Shown: positions 1-10,829, counted from the first letter of the stretch. The stretch is 64,000 nucleotides of DNA from Phocoena phocoena (GCF_963924675.1 NC_089232.1:42592522-42656521), one strand, 5' to 3'. Numbers and translations: made by a program. The notes: a model not told the origin generated them from the sequence alone.

Positions 1-160
1 TCTTCCTATGCAATTCTGTGTGGATCTTTCTTACAGCCTTGGTTGTACAGGAGTCTTTCTGCCAGTTTCCAATTAGTTTTCAGTGAGAATTTCTCTGCAT
101 ATATATGTATTTTTGATGTGTTCGTGTGTGGAGGTGAGTTCCATGCCATCTTGATCTTCT
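1..160 (-). mobile_element. L1 5' UTR tip, cut by window edge
   Basis: This is the extreme 5' end of an L1 retrotransposon lying on the minus strand, with the rest of the element beyond the left edge. Read on the minus strand it starts near 'caagatggcatgg' and runs through text that is closely repeated at 44735-44900 (shared block 'ccagtttccaattagttttc'), where it sits at the 5' end of a second L1. The exact outer boundary near 160-170 is uncertain and no TSD can be tested. Confidence 0.75.
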
Positions 161-480
161 GTCTCTCCACAAGACGTTTTAATGCTGGGGCTGATTATAT
201 TATAAACCTGTGAGTCCCCATGAAATTCAGAACATTTTTGTTTTCCCATTGTAGCTCTCTGATTACTTTGTAAAAATATTTAAGCCAGTGTAGGAATCTG
301 AAAATAGTTTTGATCTTGCAGGGAAGCAGAAAGCTCAGCTCAGCATTAGCAAATGGGCAAAACAATTGAATATTTCTAGTTATATACAGTGACTAGGGAG
401 AGATAAAGAGAGGAGCTTGTCTGTCAGCTTTCTCTCTGCTGGAGGAGGAAAATCTAAAGAGTTGGAAGATTAGGCTATTA
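161..480. other. Unrecognised sequence
   Basis: No coding potential, RNA gene or repeat family was recognised in this A+T-rich stretch between the L1 tip and the CA microsatellite. Confidence 0.5.
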
Positions 481-487
481 TTTGTAT

Positions 488-542
488 GCACACACACACA
501 CTCTCAAGCACGCGCGTGCATGCACACACACACACACACACA
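488..542. repeat. (CA)n microsatellite, imperfect
   Basis: A CA dinucleotide run begins at about 489, is interrupted by a 'cacgcgcgtgcatg' segment, and resumes as a pure CA run to about 542. The central CG/TG interruption marks an old or decaying array. Confidence 0.9.
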
Positions 543-1080
543 CGGTGTAGCTAAGATCTGAATCCAGAAATTGCAGGATTCCAAAAATCATATTTTCAAG
601 TGAGGTTTCGATTAACTTAGATCTTAGTAGATCAAATACATTTGCAACTCAAAATATCATTAAACTAGTTTCATTAAGACTTAGAAATATTTTGCAGCTC
701 AGTTTGAAAAGAGATTAAACCTATGTCTCATTAATGAAAAAATCTCACCTTGTTTGTCTTTTGATGAAGTGACATGAATCAGTTCTGTCTCCTAGTGTTG
801 AGTTTGAAGTTTCATCCTTCATGTATCAATCAAGTCAGCCCTGAAATGGACCTACAAGCTGCATCTGGTATCTCTGCCTCAAAAACTGTTTGTTGGATAT
901 GTTGACTTCATTAAGCAATGAAAGGGGAGCTGTGTGCTTTCATTTCTATTTGTCCATCATTATAAGGCATGTGGGAAAATAAGAAAGTTCAATAGGCATG
1001 GGATCAAAGTTGTATTTCAGAAGATGCTGAAGATGATAAGATTTTGGTTGGAGTTGGAATACATCTAATTCACAGGAGGA
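543..1080. other. Unrecognised sequence
   Basis: No gene or named repeat was seen. Stop codons are frequent in all frames. Confidence 0.5.
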
Positions 1081-1104
1081 ATTTTAATAGTATATCCTTT
1101 TATA

Positions 1105-1175
1105 TATGTATGTGCAAGTGTGTGTGTGCACACGTGAGAGAGAAAGAGAGACAGGGAGGTTGAGAGAGAGAAACT
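1105..1175. repeat. Low-complexity (GT)/(GA) purine tract
   Basis: A short GT run (about 1119-1128) is followed by a GAGA-rich stretch to about 1172. It lies immediately upstream of the L1 insertion point. Confidence 0.7.
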
Positions 1176-1182
1176 GTTACTT

Positions 1183-1196
1183 AAAACATGTTTCCC
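1183..1196. repeat. Left TSD of the 5'UTR-only L1
   Basis: The left copy is 'aaaacatgtttccc'; the right copy at 2727-2741 is 'aaaagaaagtttccc'. An 8-bp exact core, 'gtttccct', is at 1190-1197 and 2735-2742. The remaining bases have diverged, as expected for an older insertion. Confidence 0.55.
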
Positions 1197-2726
1197 TTGG
1201 AGAGGCCTTCAAGATGCCAGAGGATTAAGACGTGGAGATCACCTTCCTCCCGACAAATACATCAAAAATGCATCTACATGTGGAACAACTCCTACAGAAC
1301 ACCTACTGAACGCTGGCAGAAGACATCAGACTTCTCAAAAGGCAAGGCACTCCCCACGTACCTGGGTAGGGCCAAAGAAAAAAAGAAAAAAACAGACACA
1401 AAAGAATAGGGACAGGACCTGCACCTTTGGGAGGGAGCTGTGAAGGAGGAAAAGTTTCCACACACTAGGAAGCCCCTTCACTGGCAGGGATGGGTGGTGG
1501 TGGGGGAGCTTCAGAGCCACGGAGGAGAGCTCAGCAACAGGGGTGCAGAGAGCAAAGCAGAGAGATTCCCGCAGAGATGATCGGTGCCAACCAGCACTCA
1601 CCAATCTGAGACGCTTGTCTGCTCATCCGCTGGGGCGGGTGGGGGCTGGGAGTTGAGGCTCAGGATTCAGAGGTCAAACCCCAGGGAGAGGACTGGGTTG
1701 GCTGGGTGAAGACAGCCTGAAGGCGGCTAGTGCACCACAGCTAGCCGAGAGGGAGTCAGGGAAAGTCTGGACCTGCTGAAGAGGAAAGAGACCATTGTTT
1801 TGGGGTGCTCGAGGAGAGGGGCTTCCTTCCCCCCGTCCACAAAAGGCAGAATACTGCCTAAGCGAGGTGCAGAGACAGGCATGAGCCACGGTTATCCTCT
1901 TGGAGACCAGAGAAGGGCAGGAAATGAATGCTGCTGCCGCTGCTACCAAGAATCCTATGTGCGAGTACAGGTCACTACCCACACCCCACCCAGGAGCCTG
2001 TGCAGACCACCACTACCAGGGTCCCGAGATCCAGGGACAACTTCCCCAGGGAGAACACACAGTGCACCTCAGGCTATTGCAATGTCATGCTGGCCTCTGC
2101 TGCCTCAGGCTTGCCCTGCATTCCAGTTATGACTACGGTACCCCTCCCTCACCCCAGCCTGAGTGAGCAAGAGACCCCTAATCAGTTGCTGCTTTAACCC
2201 CCTCCTCTCTGGGTGGGGAACAGATACCTGAGAGAAACCTACACACATAGGCGTGGCCAAAACCACAGCTGGACCCCAGGAGCTGTGTGAAAAAAGAAGG
2301 GAAAGGGAAATTTCTCCATGCAGTCTCAGGAGCAGCGGATTAAATCCCCACAATCAACTTGATAAACCCTGCATCTGTGGAATACCTGAATAGACAATGA
2401 ATGTTCCCGTAATTGAGGTCGTGGACTTTGGGAGCAACTGTGGACTTGGGGTTTGCTTTCTGTGACTGATTTGTTTCTGATTTTTATGTTTATCTTAGTT
2501 TGCTTTTTAGTGCTTATTATCATGGGTGGATTTGTTTATTGGTTTGGTTGCTCTCTTTCTTTATTATTTTTTAAATTTTATTATATTTTTTCCTTTTTTT
2601 TTTCTTCCTCTTCTTCTGAGCCATGTGGCTGGCAGGGTCTTGGTGCTCCAGCTACGTGTTAAACCTGAGCCTCTGAGGTGGGAGAGCTGAGTCTAGGACA
2701 TAAAGATGTTATAAAAAATAAACAGT
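1197..2726 (+). mobile_element. L1 5'UTR fused to L1 3' terminus (no ORFs)
   Basis: The element holds an almost complete L1 5'UTR. It starts at the characteristic 'caagatgccagagg', passes through a G+C-rich promoter region (about 1410-2320), and ends near 'gaggtgggagagctgag' (2676-2692). Directly after 'ggaca' (2700) comes 'taaagatgtt' (2701-2710) and an A-rich tail. These are the last bases of the L1 3' end; compare 'taaagatatt' before the tail of the L1 at 49769. ORF1, ORF2 and nearly all the 3'UTR are absent. Flanks at 1183-1196 and 2727-2741 look like an eroded TSD: each starts with AAAA and ends with GTTTCCC. The left copy follows TT, matching the L1 endonuclease preference TT/AAAA. The open frames inside (for example 1800-2132) are chance ORFs of the G+C-rich UTR. 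Confidence 0.8.
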
Positions 2727-2741
2727 AAAAGAAAGTTTCCC

Positions 2742-3149
2742 TAATTAGATGAGAAACCTGAAAATATAAGAAATTGTGTCTCATTTACTATTATATTCTC
2801 AAAAATTACAAATACCACAGATATACTAGATAATAAATAATATTTAATTGAACAATAGTAAATATATTATGTAAGAGCTGTGGAATATATTTAAAATTAC
2901 ATTAATTCTTCCATTTATACAAGGAAATTTTTTTTAAAAATCAATATTATTATCCATCAGTTTCTGTTTAATTGTGGGTGGGGTTCGAATAATCCAGATC
3001 TAGTTTTGGGTAAGACACTGCTAATTTTTCCAGTTAAAGCAGGAAACAGGCACCATGACTCATTGGTTATGTCTTGTTTTTATGCATTCTATGCTGAGAC
3101 ATTTTTGCTTTATCAGTAGCTCTGGTAATTCTAGAGGGCTATTGACATC
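2742..3149. other. Unrecognised A+T-rich sequence
   Basis: No gene or identifiable repeat was seen. Confidence 0.5.
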
Positions 3150-3640
3150 AAGCTTCCCTCATCTCTAGTTTTTCTCAACCATGTATCTAATTATTTTCCA
3201 TTTTTTAATGTCTGAGTAGTATTCCATTGTGCAGATACCCCACAATGTGTTTATCCTTTCACTTGTTAATGGACATTTGCCCCATTTTCATTTTTTGTAT
3301 ATTGTGCATAAAGTTGCTATGACCATTCACATATCAGTCTTTTGGGGTACACATGTATTCATTTCTCTTTTGTACATAGCTAGGAGTGAAGTTGCTCCTT
3401 TGTATACTATATTTAAGTTTATGTTGTGAGGAATGAAAAACTGTATTCCAAGTGTCTGTAACGTTTAATCTTGTTTTCCCACCAGCAACATATAAAATTT
3501 CTAACTGCTGCAAATCCTTGCCAACATTTGGTACTGTCTGACCTCACACTGTCAGTCTTTGTAAATTTTATTCATTCTCATGGGTGTTCGATGGTGTATC
3601 TTTATGTATAAATAATTGCAAGTCATTCTTTTCAAGTGCA
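3150..3640 (-). mobile_element. Ancient L1 3' region
   Basis: The plus strand carries the worn complement of L1 ORF2 C-terminal and 3' sequence: 'gtagtattccattgtgcaga', then a 'ggacatttgcccc' block and a 'cccaccagcaacatat' block in the usual order. Divergence is high and no frame is open for more than 66 codons. It belongs to old mammalian L1 (L1M type). Confidence 0.7.
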
Positions 3641-3829
3641 CAAGAAATAATTTACAGAAATTGATGAAGCTGACACACATGAAACAGAATGTGTTTCTTT
3701 ATCTCTGGTCATACTCCCTCTCCTGAGGTCTATCTAATCTGCTATCTACAGCAGCTTTCTATGTTTACTGCATGGTACATATATTTCTAATTACTTATAT
3801 ATGTGTTGGTGTACACTTTTTAAAAAAAT

Positions 3830-4740
3830 TTTGAAGTATTGGACCTGACAAAAAAATTTGCAAAAGGAGTACAGAAAGTTCCCATATACTCTACACCCAA
3901 CTTCCCCTAATGTTAACATTTTTGCATAAGTATGGTATGATTAGCATAACCAACAAATTAATATTGCTATATAACTATTACTAAACCACATGCTTTTTTC
4001 AGATTTTGTCAGATTTTATACTAATTTTCTTTTCTGTTCCAGGATCAAGTATAAGATCCATAATGCACTCATTTGTCATGTTTCCTTAGTCTCCTCCAAT
4101 CTATGACAGCTCCTAAATCTTTCTCTGCCTTCCATGACCTTGACATTTTGAAAGAGTATTGATCAGTTGTTCTGTAGACTGTTCATCAATTTGGGTTTAA
4201 CTAATGTTTTATCACTATTAGATTGAAGTTATGCATTTTTGGAAAGAAAGAGGTATGCCCTTCTCATGCTTTATATCAGGGGTTACATCATGACAGTACA
4301 CCAGTACTAATGTTAACCTTGCTCACTTGGTTCAGATAGTGCCTTCCAGGTTTCTTCACTGTAAATGTATTATTTTCTCCTTTGTCGTTAATAAATATCT
4401 TGAGGGAGAAGCATAGAGATGATGGAAATCTCTTGTTTCTCCTTTAATTTTGCCAACAAATTTTAGCATTCAGATTGGATCTGGACTACAAAGTGATTAC
4501 TTTGATATTTGAGTAATGATTTTCTATTTCCCTCATTCTTTCTACATGCATTAATTGGAATTATTCTGTAACCTCAATTTATTTACTTATTTATTTATAG
4601 CAGTAGAGGTTCATAAATATTTATTTTATTTTCTGAGTCAGAACCCAATGTGATCATTATCTAATTTTTTGCTCAAAATTTTCTAGCTTTAGCCTCTGAA
4701 AGCTTTTTAGGTTGTTTTCTGTGCCATTTCAATGTCTTCA
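3830..4740 (-). mobile_element. Ancient L1M-type 3' UTR
   Basis: The text shows the standard order of the antisense L1M 3'UTR: 'gttcccatatactctacacc', 'cccctaatgttaac', 'ttccaggatcaag', 'catgaccttgacattttga', 'gttcatcaatttggg', 'cttccaggtttcttcactg', and a closing TTTA-rich block. A second copy of the same segment lies at 12900-13500 on the same strand. Confidence 0.75.
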
Positions 4741-4839
4741 TACTTTTTTGAACATTTCCTTATTTTCAGGCACTGTAATGTGCTCCAGACTCATCTCAAA
4801 CTCAACCACGTCCTCAAGAATTCTTGATCCCTTTTATTA

Positions 4840-5391
4840 GAGAATGACTTGTCTTTTCATTCACTTAACAGGGCTTCATTCACTTATCCATGCAACAAGT
4901 GTTTGTAATTTTGGCAAAATCCCATTTCTCAATATTTTTCTTTTATGGATCATGCTATATGGCATAAAACAAACACAGTTTCTAACCCAAAACTACAGGA
5001 TTTTTCTCTATATATTCTTCTTGATGAGTTAAAGTTTTAAATTTTAGATTTCAGTCTATGCTTCATGTTTATTTAATTTTTGCCTAAGTTTTGAGGTATA
5101 TATTGAAGTTGAATTGGTCCAGGACCATATGTTGAATAAATAAATTTTTCTTTACTTAATTACCTTTGCATCTTTATAAATAAATAGCGGACTATATTTT
5201 GTATGTCTGTTTCTAGGATGTCTAATCTTTTCATTCATCTATAGGTTTTTCTTTTTGCCCATAACACCATATCTTGACTACAGCAACTTTTTAGTGAAAC
5301 TTAAAATCAGAAAGTCTAAATTTTCCAAATGAATTTTTCTTGTTGCACTTGTTTTGGTAATTCTGGTTACTGTCTCTTTCTGTATAAATTT
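4840..5391 (-). mobile_element. Ancient L1 ORF2 segment, left part
   Basis: This is antisense to the ORF2 C-terminal half. Landmarks are 'ttggtccaggaccatatgtt' (the ORF2 'ttgttccagcaccatttgtt' block), 'cctttgcatcttt', and 'cttgactacagcaac' near 5275. It stops at 5391, where a younger L1 was inserted, and resumes at 6137. Confidence 0.7.
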
Positions 5392-6136
5392 TGAATTGAA
5401 GTATAGTTGATGTGCAATGTTTCAGGTATACAGCAAAGTGATTCAGTTATACATATATGTGTATATATGGGTATATATATGTGTATGTGTATATATATAT
5501 ATATATTCTTTTTCAGATTCTTTTCCATTATAGGTTATTGCAAGGTATTGATTATAGTTCCCTGTGCTATATATACAGTAGGTCCTTAATGTTAATCTGT
5601 TTTATAAGTAGTAGTGTGTATCTATTAATCCCAAATTCCCAATTTATTCCTACACCCCCTTCCCCTTTAGTAAGTTTGTTTTCTGTGTCTGTGAGTCTAT
5701 TTCTGTATTGTAAATAAGTTCATTTGTATAATTTTTTATATTCTACATATAAATGATATCATATGATATTTGTCTTTCTCTGTCTGACTTACTTCACTTA
5801 GTATGGTAATCTCCAGGTCCATCCATACTGCTGCAAATGGCATTATTTCATTCTTTTTTATGACTGAGTAACATTCCATTGTGTATATATACTGCCTCTT
5901 CTTTATCCATTCATCTGTCAGTGGACATTTAGGTTGCTTCCATGTCTTGGCTATTGTCAATAGTGGTCCTATGAACATTGGGGTGCATGTATCTTTTCGA
6001 ATTAGAGTTTTTATATTTTCTGTGTACACGCCCAGGACTGGGATTGCTGGATCGTATGTTAACTCTGTTTTCAATTTTTTAAAGAACTTCCATCTCCATA
6101 GTGGCTGCACCAATTTACATTCCCACCATCTTCCTA
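5392..6136 (-). mobile_element. Younger L1 3' end nested in ancient L1
   Basis: A 5'-truncated L1 on the minus strand. It covers the 3'UTR (5392-5735) and the ORF2 C-terminal region (5736-6113). It is bounded by the 9-bp direct repeat 'tataaattt' at 5383-5391 and 6137-6145, a plausible TSD. Sequence on both sides belongs to one older L1 ORF2, so this insertion is younger than its host. The 3'UTR contains a TATATA-rich patch at 5450-5507. Confidence 0.8.
5736..6113 (-). pseudogene. L1 ORF2 C-terminal fragment
   Basis: The open frame of 125 codons matches the C-terminal end of the L1 ORF2 protein, downstream of the reverse transcriptase and cysteine-rich domains. Recognisable blocks are 'YDPAIPVLGVYTE', 'WKQPKCPLTDEWIKK', 'YSVIKKNEIMPFAAVWMDLE' and 'SEVSQTEKDKYHMISFICRI'. 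The start methionine is internal and the endonuclease and RT domains are missing. It is a dead fragment of an intact family, not a host gene. Confidence 0.85.
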
Positions 6137-6990
6137 TATAAATTTAACATAAGCTTGTCAATACTGCAAAAATGCCTACACGAAATTAAGTTGGGTTTTC
6201 ATCACTCTGTAGATCCATTTGGAGATATTGACATTATAAAATGTTAATGATTGCAGTCCATGAACTCAATATAGTTATTTATTTATTAGAACACCTTTGA
6301 TTTCTTTTTTCAGTTTTGTAATTATCAACATGCAAATCTTATACATATTTTGTTAATTCCTAGATATTTATTTTTCCAGGTGCTATTATAAATGTTACTT
6401 TAAAAAAATCAATTTCCAATTGTTCACAGCCCTTATTCATAACTGAAATTGAATTTTTCATATTGACTTAGTACCCTGGGGCATTTCCAAATTCATTAAA
6501 CAAATTTAGGGCTTTTTATAGATTTGGGGGATATGTAAATACCAGGCCTTACATATAGAGAGATTTATTTCATCATTTTCAATCTGTATGCTTTTATTTC
6601 TTTTTCTTGTGTTATTTCATTAGCTAGGATTTCAAAACTAGTGAGAGAAAGTTTTCTTGCCTTGTTCCTATTCTTAGGGGAAATGAGTACTGATTCTTTA
6701 CTCAGTTGTGTCAAGTCTGTGATAAGCTTGTTGAATACGATTTATCAGTTTTTACTGTTTTTTATTTCTACCATTTTATTAGAGTTGTAGTTTGCATCAG
6801 GCTGATGCAATTTCACATTTGTTCTTGCATATTGTCCATCTTTCCATCATGTTTTTTAACATGTTAATCAGAGAGATATTTAACAGTCCCTATGAGGTAA
6901 TTCCAACTTCTGTGTCACCTGAGTCTGTTTTTATTGATGGCTTTGTCTCATGGCAGTGTGTTACATTATTGTGTGCCTTTTAATTTTTGT
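6137..6990 (-). mobile_element. Ancient L1 ORF2 segment, right part
   Basis: This continues the 4840-5391 element after the nested L1. Antisense ORF2 landmarks appear in order: 'aagcttgtcaatactgc', 'ttgggttttcatcactctgt', 'gttaattcctagatattta', 'cttttatttctttttcttg' and 'gataagcttgttgaatacga'. The last part (6790-6990) is less certain. Confidence 0.65.
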
Positions 6991-7269
6991 TGAAAAATGG
7001 ACAGCTTTTGTAAGATTGAAAGCCTGAGGTGAATCATTTTTGTTATTGGCTATGTGGATATTTTTACTTCTGGCCCAGGGCCATCCTATGTCCAGAGAGA
7101 AATTTATTTACATTATAATAATTGAATAAAATAATGAATGAGAATTTCTGCAAAATGTTAGTTGCTTCCTGGATGCCATAAGCAAATACGAGAGCTTGCA
7201 TTTCTTTTAATATTTCAGTTAGACCGAGAGGAAGCTCACAAATGAAAATATAGAATATTGTTGATGTTA

Positions 7270-7385
7270 AGCATTATATTGTTTACTCTTTTAACTCCAG
7301 AAACTAGCTCATAGCTTGGAGTATTATAATTGGCTAATAGGCATTGCTGAATGAACAAATGAATGAATGAATGCATGAATACATG
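7270..7385 (+). mobile_element. L2-like 3' end with (TGAA)n
   Basis: The text resembles the end of the L2 LINE: a degraded 'catagcttggagtatta', then 'ggcattgctgaatgaac' followed by TGAA repeats at about 7353-7380. The similarity is short. Confidence 0.45.
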
Positions 7386-7526
7386 ACCACACAAAAGGAA
7401 TAGATTGTTGCTAGATTTTGGAGGCACATGAGTGACAGATTCATGAATCAGGATGATTTGACATCTATAAGTTTAATAAAAGTATTAAACCACATAGAAC
7501 AACATGAAGTTCTCATTTCAAAGCTA

Positions 7527-8485
7527 TTGGGTTGGCCAAAAGGTTCCTTCAGTTTTTAAGCACAAATAAAAAACAAATTTTTCATTTTCACCAAGAACTT
7601 TATTGAACAACATATTCACTGTTTTGTCCCACTACCTTCTGCTATTTTTCAGGCATCTTTATAATTCCCAAAACATGTTAGCTTTTTGAGCAAATAACTG
7701 TTCCATGTGCCTTTTACAGTCTTCCAGGGAATTGAAATTTTTCTATTAAGAGAATTTTGTAAAGACCAGAATAAATGGAAATGCCAAGGTGCAATGTCTG
7801 GTGAATACGGCAGGTAAATCAGAACCTCCCAGCCAAGCTGTAACAGTTTTTGCTTAGTGATCGAAGAAACATGCAGTCTTGCGTTATCCTGATGGAAGAT
7901 TATGTGTTTTCTGTTGACTAATTCTGGATGCTTTTCATCGAGTGCTGCTTTCAGTTGGTCTAATTAGGAGCAGTACCTGTTGGAATTAATCGTGTGGTTT
8001 TCCGGAAGGAGCTCATAATAGAAGACTCCCTTCCAATCCCACCATATACACAACATCACCTTCTTTGGATGAAGACTGGCCTTTGGTGTGGTTGGTGGTG
8101 GTTCATGTCACTTGCCCCAAGATCTCTTCTGTTCCACATTATTGTACAGTATCCACTTTTCATTACCCATCACAATTTGTTTTAAAAACAGAACATTTTC
8201 ATTACGTTTAAGTAGAGAATTGCATGTGGAAATACGGTCAAGAAGGTTTTTTTGGCTGAACTTATGTGGAACCTGAACATCAAAGTGATTCACATAACCA
8301 AGCTAATGCAAATAATTTTCAATGCTTGATTTGGATATTTTGAGTATGTCGGCTGTCTCCCGCTTGGTATAACGTTGACTGTTCTCAATTAATGTCTTGA
8401 TTTGATTGCTATCAACTTCTAGATAGATGGCTTCTACTAGAGCCATCTTACAGGAAAAACCAAATGAACCTTTTGGCCAACACAA
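7527..8485 (-). mobile_element. Tc1/mariner DNA transposon, internally deleted
   Basis: Both terminal inverted repeats are present. The left end is 'ttgggttggccaaaaggttcc' without its last base, and the right end reads 'gaaccttttggccaacacaa'. Each is flanked by the TA target duplication (7525-7526 and 8486-8487). The 959-bp length is about 0.3 kb short of a usual mariner of roughly 1.3 kb. The loss falls in the N-terminal part of the transposase, read on the minus strand. Confidence 0.92.
7600..8450 (-). pseudogene. Mariner transposase remnant
   Basis: The transposase would cut and paste the element at TA sites. On the minus strand a start near 8444 leads into 'YTKRETADILKISKSSIENY', a helix-turn-helix block, so most of the first DNA-binding helix bundle has been deleted. 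The first catalytic Asp, normally in 'TGDEKW', reads 'MGNEKW' near 8174, an Asp-to-Asn change. The second survives in 'IFHQDNARLH' near 7890. The third, normally in 'SPDIAPSD', reads 'SPDIAPWH' near 7785. Frameshifts and stops break the frame. It is catalytically dead on two residues. Confidence 0.85.
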
Positions 8486-8566
8486 TACTTTACACTATTA
8501 GGAAACTATGTTAATTACATCTGTGTAAATATCATAAGTCAATGAAAAAGAAACCATTCCCTTATA

Positions 8567-9039
8567 CAGGCATACCTCATTTTATTGTTCTTCACATTAT
8601 TGTGTTTCATAGACACTCTGTTTTTTTACAAATAGAAGGCTTTTGGAAACCTTGTGTCTAGTAAGTCTGTTGGTGCCATCTTTTTCCAACAGCACCTGCT
8701 CACTCTATGTTTTTGTGTCACATTTTGGTAATCCGTACAGTATTTTAAACTTTTTTATTATTAGTATATTTGTTATGGTGATCTGTGATCTTTGATATTA
8801 TTACTACAACTTGCTGAAGGCTCAGATGATGGTTAGCATTCAGGGCAATAATGTATTTTTAAATTAAGGTATGTGTGTTATTTTCTTAGACATACACACA
8901 TAATAGACTATAGTCTATTGTAAACATAACTTGTATATGCACTGGGAAACCAAAAAATTAATGTGCCTTGCATTATTGCAATATTAGCTTTATTGTGGTG
9001 GTCTGGAATTGAATCTGCAGTGTATATGAGGTATGCCTG
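8567..9039. mobile_element. Tigger1-like non-autonomous DNA transposon
   Basis: The element begins 'caggcatacctcattttatt' and ends with the inverted match 'gaggtatgcctg', each flanked by TA (8565-8566 and 9040-9041). The internal text resembles both ends of Tigger1 ('tttttccaacagcacctgct', 'gttatggtgatctgtgatc', 'ttattgtggtggtctggaa') joined with the transposase removed. At 473 bp it is a deletion derivative. Confidence 0.88.
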
Positions 9040-9041
9040 TA

Positions 9042-9783
9042 CCTTTCCTTGGAAAGGATTGAGAATGATTTCAGAATTTCCGTAATATAGAATATTTAGG
9101 AGACTCTTTGTAATGCATTAAAAAGGAGTGAGTTCTTTAATTTAGCCCAAAGAAATGTTTTAATATTAAAGAGCTACCTGTGTGAAAATATTAGTGCCAA
9201 GAAAGTAATTTGATTTCTCATGGAAAGACCTAGTGAGATATTTGGAAACTGGAAAAAGAAAACACAAAAACTAAACTAAAAAAAAAAAAAAAAAAAGAAA
9301 AAAGAAAATGCAGAGGACAAAGCAAGGATAAAGACTTATAAAGAGAAGCATAAATTACAAGCAGGATCTTTTGATGTCTCTAACTTGATTAACAGGAAAT
9401 AGATGCAATTTTTATGTCCTTCAAGACCAATAAAAGAATATGCTTCTATGAAATAAGGGGGCAAAGGGTTGAGTCTATCAACTGAGGGAGAGAATATGGA
9501 AAGAGACCTCAGCCATGTGAACTGGGTTTCATATTTTTCTATGTTAGAAATATCTAAAAGCTCCTACATTATCATACACAATTTCTGGGCTTATATCAGA
9601 AATGGAAAGTCAAAGACTGAAAGACAAAGCATCTCTCTGAATGCAAATAAAATAATGCACTAAATTAAATGAAAATAAAATTCACTTCCTAAGTGCTTCA
9701 ACTTTATTCTTGCTTAAAATAATCGCTTAGTTTCTTTATTAACATTTGCTTAGTCATTCAGCAAATTCATGTTTGTCCCCTTT
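9042..9783. other. Unrecognised sequence with poly(A) tract
   Basis: A poly(A) tract lies at 9278-9302, followed by A-rich sequence. It could be an old retrotransposon tail, but the body upstream could not be identified. No gene was seen. Confidence 0.5.
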
Positions 9784-9794
9784 GTTACAGGAAT

Positions 9795-9927
9795 TTTTTT
9801 TTTTTTTTTTTTTTTTGGCCATGCAGCACAGCATGAGGGGTCTTAGTTCCCCGACCAGGGATCCAACCCATGCCCCCTGAAATGGAAGTGTGGAGCCCTA
9901 ACCACTGGACTGCCAGGGAATCCCCTA
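9795..9927 (-). mobile_element. CHR-type SINE, short copy
   Basis: A poly(T) start (9794-9816) is followed by the complement of the tRNA-derived head, 'ccaaccc...' to 'ctgccagggaatcccc'. Near-identical 10-bp repeats flank it: 'ttacaggaat' at 9785-9794 and 'ttataggaat' at 9928-9937. The tRNA-unrelated body is shortened. Confidence 0.85.
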
Positions 9928-9939
9928 TTATAGGAATAT

Positions 9940-10640
9940 TTGATAATTCTTTATATTATATTCAATAATGGCTGTGACTACCAAATTAAGTTTTATAAGT
10001 AAAAGATAATAAAGCAAGTGATTAATTTAAAGAGGAGATTATAATTAGAATCATGGACCAAATTTTGGAACGATTTCAGATATCCACCATTTATTTAGCT
10101 TATTGACGATCTTGTACATAATTTTCTGGAAAATAAAAACTTTGGCAAAAAAAATGTTTCAAGGGAACTGATTTTGATTGATATACATGGAGAGGAACTT
10201 TTATCTCCAAATTTGCATGAAATATATATGAATGAAGGAAAAATACTTCTGTTGCCACAAACACATTTTTTTATATTTAATACTTGAATAAATTTATCTA
10301 TTAAAATCCATCGGAGTGTAACTTCCCTATGTGCAGACATGCTTTCTTATTTGACACTTTATAGCAAATAATGAGTTCATTCATTTTAGAATGTGAATGG
10401 ATAAGAAGGAATTGAAAAAACAATTTAGCTCAACCTCATAATATTCTACCAATACATTAGATTTTCTTTGTGCTTGTTATAAAATAACAATAAAACTGGT
10501 TTCTTTTTTGTTGTTGTTATTTTCTACAAATGCTTGTGCTTCTTAGGAAAAGAAAGTCAGTGGTAATACAGGTATCTGAACTTCCTAGAAAATTGCTTAT
10601 TTATTAATCTGTGAGCTTTGTTGTTGTTGCTGCTGCTGCT
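9940..10640. other. Unrecognised sequence
   Basis: No gene or clear repeat was seen. A short TTG/CTG triplet run (four CTG units) lies at about 10619-10646. Confidence 0.5.
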
Positions 10641-10646
10641 GTTGTT

Positions 10647-10780
10647 TTTAGATTCCACGTATAAGTTAGGTCATTGATATTTGTCTTTCTCTGTCTGACT
10701 TATTTCACTTAGCATAATTCCCTCAAGGTTCCTCCATGTTGTGGCAAAAGGCAAGATTTTCTTATTTTTAATTGCTGGAA
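10647..10780 (-). mobile_element. L1 ORF2 C-terminal fragment
   Basis: This is antisense L1: 'gatatttgtctttctctgtc' then 'tgacttatttcacttagca', 'cctccatgttgtggcaaa' and 'aaatacttcattgtgtg'. It passes into a GT microsatellite at 10790-10814. Confidence 0.7.
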
Positions 10781-10789
10781 AATACTTCA

Positions 10790-10814
10790 TTGTGTGTGTG
10801 TGTGTGTGTGTGTA
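10790..10814. repeat. (GT)n microsatellite
   Basis: About twelve GT units arise at the L1 'ccattgtgtatatat' position, a common site for microsatellite growth in antisense L1 ends. Confidence 0.85.
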
Positions 10815-10829
10815 TAATCACATAAAATA

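Noticed and set aside
1800..2353. Several overlapping frames of 80-110 codons
   Set aside because: They lie in the G+C-rich 5'UTR of an L1, on both strands, with no protein family resemblance.
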